A stretch of DNA of 34,034 nucleotides from Okeania sp. KiyG1. Lineage in GTDB: Bacteria > Cyanobacteriota > Cyanobacteriia > Cyanobacteriales > Microcoleaceae. Shown here one piece after another: positions 16,482-24,261 of the stretch; position 1 is the first letter of the stretch; each line of letters starts with the position of its first letter. Location of the stretch: contig NZ_BLZO01000078.1 in NCBI RefSeq assembly GCF_014132355.1, forward strand, positions 1 to 34,034. The letters run 5' to 3'. The notes below the pieces were generated by a model. The model worked only from the letters and a program-made list of their open reading frames with translations, was not told the origin of the DNA and searched no databases. Both the position numbers and the translations under genes were made by a program.

Positions 16482-17447
16482 TTTTCCTCTTTACAAAAAA
16501 TATACTACTTAATAGTCCAAAACTTTTGTTTCGGTTATTTTTGAGGTAGTCTTAACAGCAATTTTTGAGATGCTAAGGTACTGCTTAAATAATATTTCTG
16601 TTACCAGAGCGAGTATTCCCTAAATTCTTGACACTTTGTACTTCCAAGATTTGAAAACTGCTATTTATGAGATAACTTTAATAGCAATTTTTGAGATGCT
16701 AAGGTACTTTTTAAAATCTCTCTGTTTCCAGAGTAAGTATTCCTAAATGCTGAAAATTTTGTACCTCCAAGACTCTAAAACTAATGGATATAATAAATCA
16801 TAGTTGTGCAAAATAAATTTTATTGTTGAAATTAGCAAAAGGGGGACGGTAGAATATGTAATTAATTTTGTCTCACTACTTAGCAATCTTAAATGCTTTA
16901 TCAAACATCTACCTAGACAATTTTTCAGCATTGCCAGAAAGACAAAGCTTCTCAACTTTTTATTGCAGCCAGGAAAAACTTTACCAAGAGATTTAATCTC
17001 AGAAAAAGCTCTATCTAAAGTCTTTAAAATTTGTGGTAAGACTTGAGCATTAACGGACTTTAATCTAGGATTAGTTTTCCCACGTTATTGTTAAGTTTTT
17101 TGATAATTGTAATTATGATCGGCTGCATCAGTAGAGACTTTGAAAGTCTTATTTCTGTTCCTGCTTTTCTAGTCCCTAATTCTTAGAAATTTTACCTACA
17201 ATTCAAATAAAATTTCTATATAGCAGTCGAAGGAAAGGTAAACACATATCAAAAGCTGAAAATTCAGACAATGCCAGATTTTTCCTTCACCATAGCTGCG
17301 TTCTGCTATAAAAGTAGTAACCTTGAAAGCTCTACGACTAAACTAACTAATTGACAATTAGGATAGTGGCTAGAAAAGACTACTTACAGAAAATAGAAGA
17401 GCTAGTAACTAATCATCAAAAAATATTACTAATTACCAATTACTAAA
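16482..17447. other. Intergenic region with a ~126-bp repeat pair
   Basis: Apart from the repeat (16557-16785), the rest is AT-rich. Frames of 70-80 codons on both strands overlap each other and show no motif. No RNA gene was recognised. Confidence 0.6.
16557..16785. repeat. ~126-bp imperfect tandem repeat, two units
   Basis: AGCAATTTTTGAGATGCTAA starts at 16557 and again at 16683. Both are followed by GGTACT, a CTGTT-CCAGAG block, AGTATTCC and a TTTGTAC-TCCAAGA block (16635 and 16758). The internal segments CTGTTACCAGAG and CTGTTTCCAGAG differ slightly. Origin unknown. Confidence 0.8.
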
Positions 17448-18521
17448 TTAAGAACTTGCATAAACTTTCTGATAATAAGCTTGATATTCTTCAGATAATA
17501 ATGGCTCCCACCAATTTCGGTTATTCAAAAACCAATCTACGGTCTGACGTAAACCTTCTTCAACAGTTACTGAAGGTTGCCAACCTAACTCAGTTTTAAT
17601 CTTTGTAGCATCAATAGCATAGCGTCGATCATGTCCTGGTCTATCCTTAACAAAAGTAATTAACTTTTCACAAGGTTGCACTGGTAAATCAGTTGCTAAT
17701 TCATCCATAATTTGACACAACATTCGCACCAAATCAATATTTTTTACCTCATTATTTCCACCTATATTATAAGTTTCTCCAGGTTTACCTTTGTGAATTA
17801 CCGTATCTAATGCTCGACAATGATCTATCACATACAACCAATCTCTAATATTTTGCCCATCACCATAAACTGGCAATTGTTTTCCTAATAACATATTGAT
17901 GCACATCAGAGGAATTAACTTCTCAGGAAAATGATACGGTCCGTAGTTATTAGAACAATTAGTAATAACTGTCGGGATACCATAAGTATGATAATAAGCT
18001 CTAGCCAGATGGTCACTTCCTGCTTTTGATGCAGAATAGGGACTATTTGGCGCATAAGGCGTGGTTTCTGTAAAAGCAGAATCTTCTGAGCTTAAACTAC
18101 CGTACACTTCATCAGTCGAAACATGGAGAAATATACAACTCCGGTCTGGGTTTTGGGCAACAGTGGGATAATGACTTCTGAACGCCTCTAACAAAGTAAA
18201 AGTACCCACAACATTAGTTTGAACAAAAGCTGCCGGGCCAAGAATAGACCGGTCCACATGAGACTCTGCGGCAAAGTGGGCTACTGTATCTATATCCTCT
18301 TCCTGGAGTAAGCTATCTACTAATGAGCGATCGCAAATATCTCCCTGGACAAAGCGAAAATTTGGCAACTCTAGTAAATCAGCTAAAGTCTCCTTATTAC
18401 CAGCGTAAGTCAGAGCATCCAATACAACTACTCGATGATTAGGATAGGTTTCACACCAATAGTGGACAAAATTAGAACCTATAAATCCAGCACCCCCGGT
18501 CACCAATAATCTACTTTCCAT
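17448..18521 (-). CDS. rfbB: dTDP-glucose 4,6-dehydratase
   Basis: Extended short-chain dehydrogenase that converts dTDP-glucose to dTDP-4-keto-6-deoxyglucose, the second step toward dTDP-rhamnose and other deoxysugars for surface polysaccharides. The product is 357-360 aa. The NAD-binding Rossmann motif TGGAGFIGSN lies near the N-terminus. HFAAESHVDRSI, the catalytic Thr-Asp-Glu in HVSTDEVYGSL and the Y-x-x-x-K pair in YSASKAGSDHL are all visible, as is the substrate loop NNYGPYHFPEKLIPL. Two starts are possible, ATG 18530 and ATG 18521. An AGGA Shine-Dalgarno (18532-18535) is ten bases from 18521 but only one base from 18530, so MESRLLVTGG is preferred. No other rml genes lie nearby. Intact. 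Confidence 0.95.
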   Translation of the reverse strand: MESRLLVTGGAGFIGSNFVHYWCETYPNHRVVVLDALTYAGNKETLADLLELPNFRFVQGDICDRSLVDSLLQEEDIDTVAHFAAESHVDRSILGPAAFVQTNVVGTFTLLEAFRSHYPTVAQNPDRSCIFLHVSTDEVYGSLSSEDSAFTETTPYAPNSPYSASKAGSDHLARAYYHTYGIPTVITNCSNNYGPYHFPEKLIPLMCINMLLGKQLPVYGDGQNIRDWLYVIDHCRALDTVIHKGKPGETYNIGGNNEVKNIDLVRMLCQIMDELATDLPVQPCEKLITFVKDRPGHDRRYAIDATKIKTELGWQPSVTVEEGLRQTVDWFLNNRNWWEPLLSEEYQAYYQKVYASS

Positions 18522-18806
18522 AATTTTCATTTCCTGAGAGTTTGCTATTAAGCACTTAATGCAAAATTAATTTAACATTTAGTCGAGCTATGTATGGAAG
18601 AAGAACTCGAATGTAGTGACCTAAGGCAGGTATCCAAATTGTTTTTGATAAATCTGTATTGACTACTCCCCGGAGGTCAGTCACGGGGAAACAAGCGCAG
18701 ATACTACGCAACAGGATAAATCCATGTTGCTTCGTTTTTTCGAGCACTGACCAAAGATATACTCTTTGGGGACAATTTCCGCGGTGCCCCTACACAGTTG
18801 GCTTAA

Positions 18807-18857
18807 GTAGGGGCGTTAACGATAGTTATGCGCAAGCTTTCGGCCGTTCGCCCCTAC
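18807..18857. repeat. 51-bp palindrome-ended repeat in element D
   Basis: Its ends GTAGGGGCG and CGCCCCTAC are perfect inverted repeats, the same outer arms as the 28-bp palindrome at 20346 and 26245, with a different 33-bp middle. It lies in the 3' end of tnpB D. Confidence 0.8.
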
Positions 18858-18980
18858 AGCTTTGCGGCTTACTTTTGTGATTATATTTGCAGCCCCGTTA
18901 CAGTCTGCATTTATTAACCAATTATTACTACTTCTATACAAACCACGCTTTATTCTTTTCGGTGACGGTTTCCAATCATT

Positions 18981-19037
18981 GGCCCGTAGGGTCGGTGCTT
19001 CCTTGCTCGGACTCAGGTTCCGAGCACCAGCACCGAG
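18981..19037. repeat. 57-nt in-frame hairpin repeat in tnpB D
   Basis: It can fold into a long stem (TCGGTGCT with AGCACCGA; GCTCGGA with TTCCGAGC). It adds 19 codons between GEK and NDWKPS, the same codon position as the 24-bp insert of copy C (8072-8095). Confidence 0.78.
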
Positions 19038-19079
19038 TTTTTCACCATAAATAGGCAGATAGTCACCATCTAAAAATGA

Positions 19080-19102
19080 AGGGGCGAATGCCATTCGCCC
19101 CT
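19080..19102. repeat. 23-bp palindrome in tnpB D
   Basis: Arms AGGGGCGAATG and CATTCGCCCCT are perfect inverted repeats around a single base. It is inserted in the ESYTS-SFLDGD coding region and belongs to the palindrome family of 20346-20373. Confidence 0.85.
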
Positions 19103-19437
19103 ACAAGTATAACTTTCTTGGTGTTTCTATAAATATTATTCCATATTCATCGCATAAATTAGCTATTCTTTCTTTGAGTCTAGCTGTGGGAATTGGTACA
19201 AATTCTGAATTACTTTTTTTTCCTAATTTGATTTGATTTTTCTGACCTTTATTCCAACCAAATACAATTGTACCAATAGAATTTTTGTGCGCAATGATTA
19301 ATGACTATTCTGGCTGCTTTATTAATTCCCAAATCGAATTTGGCGGTTACGTTTTTCTGTAATTGCAGCTAGTTTATTTGACCAAAATCCAGTCGGTTTA
19401 TTTTCTTTAATGGTTGATATTTGTTTGTTGTACCAAC

Positions 19438-19480
19438 CCACCCTATCCTCCCGGGAGGGGAACTAAAGGGGTGGGTGTTT
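19438..19480. repeat. GC-rich hairpin repeat in tnpB D
   Basis: It interrupts the VGTS...WYNK coding region. It contains CCTCCCGGGAGG and outer CCCACCC/GGGTGGG arms. The similar block CCCACCCCTAACCCC with CCCTCCTGGCAGGG lies at 10915-10950. Confidence 0.6.
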
Positions 19481-20061
19481 ATCATCTACAACCCGCGCTT
19501 GTACCTACATTAGATACACAGGTCAACCAATTATTTACACCGTGGTCTATTCCTAAGACATTTTCTTGATTTAATTGAGGTTTAACTACTACTTCTTTTT
19601 CATAGACACCATAACCAATAAAAACATCTGTTCCTCGGTAATATTCTCAGTTCTTTAAGAGAAGCAAAGTTGAGATTACTCGGCAATAGCAATAATATCG
19701 GGATTTTTACTTACTAAAACTTGCTGACAAGAGTACATTTGAAACGAGGGTTGGATGGCTTACCCCTGAGTAATAATAGCACAGGACCACTTTAGTTGTC
19801 TAGTCTAAACGACTCAGTTGTTTCCATCCCCCGGTTAAAACACGGGGGCCTTCAACGTAGCTCTTCGGTCAAATAAAATACATCGGATTAAAATCCGACT
19901 CCTCACCTTTGATCCATCGCTTAAAAGACGATAGCTTTAATGCTCCCGTGTTATTTAGGTAATTTCTCACCATATTTAGTTCCTCCTATAACAATGTCGT
20001 TATATTTCAGACGTTCTTCTAGAGATAGTGCTACGCTAGTTCCTCCATTTGTGAAGTCTCT

Positions 20062-20538
20062 GCCGTTAAATCTCGCGATTATAACGGGAACTTCTAAAAC
20101 AGAGATAATTCAATCCTCGTTTGCTGAAGTTTCTTGTCTCACAGGCTGACCACCGTCTTACGCCTCCACAAGCAGACAAGATGATACCCACCTCGTTTAA
20201 TGCTTTATTTAATATGTTAATTGCAGCGTTTTCATCTCTATCTAAAACCGTTTTACATTTAGGACAATTCGGGAGTTCTAACTGATAAAGTTTTAGCTAC
20301 TTTTTGGCCACAATTACTACAATGCATGTGATGTATTGTGAGGATGTACGGGCGAATGGCCATTCGCCCCTACTTACATGAACACCTTAAATTATTAATA
20401 ATTAAAGAATCATTCATTATTCATTATTCATTATCAACGTGCTTTTTTTCCAGTTGTTAGACCCAACTTCTTTTCTAGATACTTTTTTTTGCTTTCTTGC
20501 TAAAGAAGATTGAGATTTTCTATAAAAATTAGGAACAG
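20062..20538 (-). pseudogene. tnpB: Truncated tnpB remnant E
   Basis: On the minus strand it starts inside tnpB at VPNFYRKSQSSLARKQ (20538). After SRKEVGSNNW it jumps through AT-rich heptamer repeats and a 28-bp palindrome (20346-20373) to the zinc-finger end: HHMHCSNCGQK, then CPKCKTVLDRDENAAINILN with one frameshift. It ends at a stem-loop (CCGTT...AACGGG, 20063-20088) equivalent to the right end of copy F. The N-terminal half and RuvC-II region are absent. It is nearly identical to copy F over the C-terminal part. A fragment like another right end (ATTATAACGGGAG) abuts it near 20540. Confidence 0.82.
20346..20373. repeat. 28-bp palindrome (one mismatch) in tnpB remnant E
   Basis: Half-site GTAGGGGCGAATGG with its inverse; one arm has C for G at its fourth base. 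The same palindrome sits at the same place in copy F (26245-26272). Confidence 0.9.
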
Positions 20539-20690
20539 ATTATAACGGGAGACCCCTTGCCGAATCAAGTTGGCTAATCTCGATCAACTATAAATTTTGG
20601 TAGCTATAAGGGATTATCAGTAAAAATTTATTCTCATAAGTAGTAATATGATTGAATTTAGCTGATATTTTCGGTGTAAGGATAATAATT

Positions 20691-22521
20691 GTGAGTCAAC
20701 AAGAAATTTTAACACGAGCAAAACAAGGAGACCCTCAAGCGATCGCTTTTCTCATCAATCAAGCATTAACAACTATTGGAGTTAAAGCTAGGGTTAGTAT
20801 TCAGAAAAATAATCTGCATCTTTTACTAGAAAGCTCTCAATTGCCAGATCGCCAAGCTTGTATTAGAGTAATTCATCAAGGAATGCAGCGCCTTAACGCA
20901 TCATCGATTGATTTTGTCAATCTTTACGGGCGAAGATTAGGTAACACTATCCCTGAGTGGACAGAAGTTATTGAATTATACAGACCTAGTATATACCATC
21001 CAGCCGGAGTAGGGACAATTTGGTGGCAACCAGAAAATACAAATTATTCCCAAAAATCTCTTGAACCTACTCTACCTTCCCTATTTCAACAGGTGGAATT
21101 AAATACTCCAGAAATAGTTAAGACTAATCCAGAGATAAGTAAAAGTGAAGATAAAAATGTAGATTTTTCTCCAGTTAATCTCAACGGACCTGTGAGAAAA
21201 AGAAATAATCGCTCTAGGACAAAAAAATATTTTCTTCATACAATACTTCTTGGCAATTTTTACCTAAGAAAAATCAAGCTCTTTGGCTATTAGTAAGCAC
21301 TATTGGCATAGCATTAATTCCTGTATCAAATTTAGTTTTCAGTTCTAATAATTACAAGCTACCTGAAATTATTTCAAATATTTATCCACCGCAACAAAGA
21401 CCTCAGTCAAGCTCTTCAATAGTAGAAGTGAGTAAGTCAGAAATATCAACTATACCTACTCCTCAAATTGTACAAACTCAAAATAAACTTAATTTATCAG
21501 AGGTTTCTGAGTTTCTTTTATCATCTATTAAATCTCCAATTAATCCTGATACAAGAATTACGATTAAAGCAGTGGGTGATATTATTCCCGGTACTAATTA
21601 TCCTAGAAATAAATTACACCCAAAAAAACAAGAATTGTTTGCCTCAGTCAAACCATTATTGCAGGATGCAGATATTGTATTTGGTAATTTTGAAAGTACT
21701 TTGACGAGTTATCCCAAGAGTCGTAAAAGAATGGGCAGTGGTAAAGTTTTTGCCTTTAGAACACCACCAGAGTATAAATATTTGTTGAAAGATGCTGGTT
21801 TTGATGTTTTGAGTGTAGCAAATAATCATTCTTTTGATTTTTTTGAGCGGGGATTTGAGGATACAATCGCTAATATTCAAAGTTTGGGAATGCAAGCTGT
21901 GGGGAAAAAGGGGGAAATTGTTTATCGTCAAGTTAAAGGGATAAATATAGCATTTATTGCTTTTAGTAATTATAGTTATCATAATTCTATGCTTGACTTA
22001 GAATCTGCGAAAAAACTTGTACAAGAAGCAGATGAAAATGCAGATATTATTGTTATTTCTGTTCATGCAGGTGCAGAGGGAACTAGGGCGTTGAGAATTA
22101 AGAATAAGACTGAATATTTTTTGGTGAAAATCGAGGTAATAAAATTTTATTTTCCCATACATTAATAGATGAAGGTGCAGATTTAATTTTGGCTCATGGT
22201 CCTCATGTGCCTAGAGCAATGGAAGTTTATCAAGGGAAGTTAATTGCTTATTCTCTTGGTAATTTTATGGGATATCGCACTTTGTCTAGCAAAGCTCAGT
22301 TAGGATATTCTTTAGTATTAGAAGTAGATATTAATCCTAGAGGGGATTTTGTTTCGGGTAAAATTTTACCTGTTCATTTGAATAGTAAAGGCATTCCTTA
22401 TCCTGATAAATATGGTCGGAGTATTAAGTTAATTAAGCAGCTTACAAAAAAAGATTTTCCGAAGACAATTTTAGAAATTGATGGTGAAGGAAATATGACA
22501 ATGAAGAAGGAAGAGAGTTGA
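20691..22521 (+). pseudogene. capA: CapA-family (PGA_cap) protein, broken by two frameshifts
   Basis: CapA/poly-gamma-glutamate synthesis-type metallophosphoesterase-fold protein, probably acting in export or remodelling of an envelope polymer. GTG 20691 has TAAGGA eight bases upstream and gives MSQQEILTRAKQGDPQAIAF, an N-terminal domain I associate with cyanobacterial CapA proteins. The frame shifts by one base at the A/T run 21221-21234. The restored frame gives a membrane helix (ALWLLVSTIGIALIPVSNLV), a Ser/Thr-rich linker and the PGA_cap domain: VGDIIPGTNYP, FGNFESTL, SVANNHSFDFF, ISVHAGAEG. A second one-base loss in a T run (22117-22122) precedes [20 protein letters not shown] and [10 protein letters not shown]. 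The rest is well preserved, so it is either a young pseudogene or a sequencing artefact. Confidence 0.85.
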
Positions 22522-22543
22522 GGTTTTATCTTAAGAAGGAAGA

Positions 22544-22649
22544 GTGGCTCACACTGATTATGGCACGGATACACGGATAGGTCAGGGAGTGGGGGAGTGG
22601 CTCACACTGATTATGGCACGGATATACGGATAGGTCAGGGAGTGGGAGA
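22544..22649. repeat. 53-bp tandem repeat, two units
   Basis: Units start at 22544 and 22597 with GTGGCTCACACTGATTATGG and differ by about two bases. They lie just downstream of capA. Function unknown. Confidence 0.9.
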
Positions 22650-22710
22650 GTAGTTAGGAGGAGCGGACAGAATAAAATTTAACTAGGAAGTAGTCGGATA
22701 TATTTGTCAC

Positions 22711-22846
22711 TTAATTTTTCTGCAATTATTCTGCATAAAATTCTAACTTTTTGAGGGTTTTGGACTGAAAACCAAGCACTTTTTTTAACCCAAAAAGGCT
22801 TTAGCCAATATCAGTCAATGCTTTGAGATTTAATTAGGGCTTGCTG
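22711..22846. repeat. Dispersed ~135-bp repeat, copy 2
   Basis: It matches 11248-11381 block for block (TTAATTTTTCTG ... CTAACTTTTTGA ... GCACTTTTTT ... AAGGCT ... GTCAATGCTTTGA) and ends at GGGCTTGCTGAT. Possibly part of a decayed insertion sequence. Confidence 0.6.
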
Positions 22847-23046
22847 ATTAAATCAAATTTTTATTTCTGATTTAACTCTGTTGCGACATACGCAATAGAT
22901 ATTTTGACTTACAAAACCCTGATGGAGTTTTAATTAAATCAAATTTTTATTTCTGATTTAGCTCTGTTGCGACATACGCAATAGATATTTTGGCTGATAA
23001 AACCCTGGTTAAGTTTTAATTGAATCAAATTTTATTTCTGATTTAG
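22846..23046. repeat. 86-bp tandem repeat, about 2.3 units
   Basis: AATCAAATTTTTATTTCTGA recurs with an 86-bp period (22851, 22937, and about 23023 with small changes). Each full unit also contains CTCTGTTGCGACATACGCAA and a TAGATATTTTG block. It runs directly into the mini-element at 23042. Confidence 0.88.
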
Positions 23047-23236
23047 CTGAATCGGCAGCAAATTGAATCGGTTCGATGCCCATTCAATTTGCAACCATCC
23101 CACCAGAAGCTTTCGCCCTAGTTGAAAAACTTGTATTATTATGTTGCTATAACCCTGGAAATTTTCCACCATGGGGCAGGGCTACGAAACGAGAAGCCGA
23201 CATTATAGCGCAAGCGAGCGTGTGGGAGTATGTCAC
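23042..23236 (+). mobile_element. tnpB-less mini-element derived from element B
   Basis: About 195 bp made of the element B left end up to and including the tnpB start codon (TTTTCCACCATG, near 23172), joined directly to the element B right end (CGAAACGAGAAGC to GTGTGGGAGTATGTCAC). The coding region is deleted. If the right end is the guide RNA scaffold, this is an RNA-only element that would need TnpB and TnpA in trans. Confidence 0.75.
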
Positions 23237-23399
23237 TTTTATAATCCAGTTCCGGAATTAATCGAAAATCTCTAGTTTTGCAATATTCATTTAAGAGATA
23301 TTGAAAGGCAAACCGAATAGAACTTTCATTCCGAGAACCGCCATATTGAATAATACGTTCAACTTCGGTATAGTATTGATTAATTAATAATTTAGACAT
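23237..23399 (-). pseudogene. N-terminal fragment of a type ISP-like restriction-modification gene
   Basis: From ATG 23399 the frame gives MSKLLINQYYTEVERIIQYG, then GSRNESSIRFAFQYLLNEYC and FRLIPELDYKS. Coding homology stops where the mini-element starts. The pattern (tyrosine-rich start, GSRNESSIR, a ...LIPELEY-like string) resembles the N-terminal region of large type ISP/IIG restriction-modification proteins as I recall them. The rest of such a gene is not found to the left, so this is a remnant. The frame runs on into the element without meaning. Family assignment is moderate. Confidence 0.5.
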
Positions 23400-24261
23400 A
23401 GTTTGAAGAATGAAGGTGTAGGAGTTAGGACTTAGGATATAGAAATAAATTTTTCTTCAATTTAAGGAAAGTAATTGGATTTTAACCCTAGTCATACCGT
23501 TTCACTAAAGTCAAAAGTCAAAAGTTAGAAGTTAAAAGTGATATTTTCAGTACTTAAAACCTCTACTATACAGTAATTTTAGCTTATTATTTGACTTCAT
23601 CAGTTACCAACTATTTGTGACATTAGCTATGATACTTAAAATTAACAATGCCAAAAAATTTGTGTAAGTTATTGTTCCATGTACCAGTTTCAAAAAATAA
23701 GCATTTGTGTAAAATAAACAGTATATTTAGAATCGACAAGGAGTACTCAAAAAGCTACAAACAAATCAAAGTTTAACTAAATAGTAAAAACACAAAAAAC
23801 TTATACAAAATTCATTTCTAAGCTGCATAGAATAATATCTCGATCAGGGTTGACTGTAGATCAAGATAGACAAGTTAATAAATTTAATACAGCAGTTTCC
23901 GAAGCTATGAGGTACAGTTGTTTTTATTCTTTTCTGTTGCCTGTTGCCTTCCGGAGCTGTTGCCTCAAACCTAAAATTTTGTACCTCATAACAACGGAAA
24001 GCCCTGTAATTCTGTGCCACTTCAGATAAAATTGGTATAACACCTAATATAAAATCCGGTTGAATACTTATTATATAGTTGGGAGTGTGGGAAGGGTGAG
24101 GAGATTGAAGTGCGGGGAGATTGAAGTGTGGATAGAATTATAAACATATACTGCATAACCGGATTCTATATAATACCTACTACCTAACAACTAAGACCTA
24201 CCACCACGCCACCTACGACCTAGTTCCTCACTGCTGACTAATATTGAAAATTAAAAAATTA
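23400..24261. other. Intergenic region with heptamer-like and MITE-like repeats
   Basis: It includes AGTCAAAAGTCAAAAGTTAG (about 23511-23530), the reverse of the TTTTGAC heptamer family, and a MITE-like element (24048-24170). No gene or RNA was recognised. Confidence 0.6.
24048..24170. repeat. MITE-like element, TIR type AAATCCGGTT
   Basis: About 123 bp bounded by inverted repeats (TATAAAATCCGGTT and AACCGGATTCTATA). The left part, TTGAATACTTATTATATAGTT, recurs at 33003-33022. Related ends bound the element at 26334-26472. No coding capacity. Confidence 0.7.

Larger units (their letters stand above)
18870..19680 (-). pseudogene. tnpB: Decayed TnpB-related gene (copy D) riddled with repeats
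   Basis: Readable in pieces on the minus strand: LKELRILPRN, then GIDHGVNNWLTCVSNVGTS (RuvC-I Asp). A GC-rich hairpin insert (19438-19480) follows, then WYNKQISTIKENKPTGFWSN and KLAAITEKRNRQIR. After a shift come NKAARIVINHC, IVFGWNKGQK, FVPIPTARLKERIANLCDEY and GIIFIET. A palindrome (19080-19102) splits this from SFLDGDYLPIYGEK. A 57-nt in-frame insert adds LGAGARNLSPSKEAPTLRA before NDWKPSPKRIKRGLYRSS. The RuvC-III LINADCNGAANI is then followed by another palindromic insert (18807-18857). Clearly non-functional; closest to copy C. Confidence 0.82.
18657..19862 (-). mobile_element. Decayed tnpB element D, same type as element C
   Basis: The left end (19830-19860; TACGTTGAAGGCCCCC then a hairpin) and the right end (18657-18690; stem-loop of CCCCG and CGGGG arms followed by GTAGTCAA) both mirror element C. 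The interior is a tnpB with at least four nested repeats. No TnpA is present and the divergent small gene of element C is not visible. Ends are approximate. Confidence 0.7.

Noticed and set aside
22544-23046. 53-bp and 86-bp tandem repeats considered as a CRISPR or iteron origin
   Set aside because: Head-to-tail repeats without spacers and only about two units each; no replication initiator nearby.
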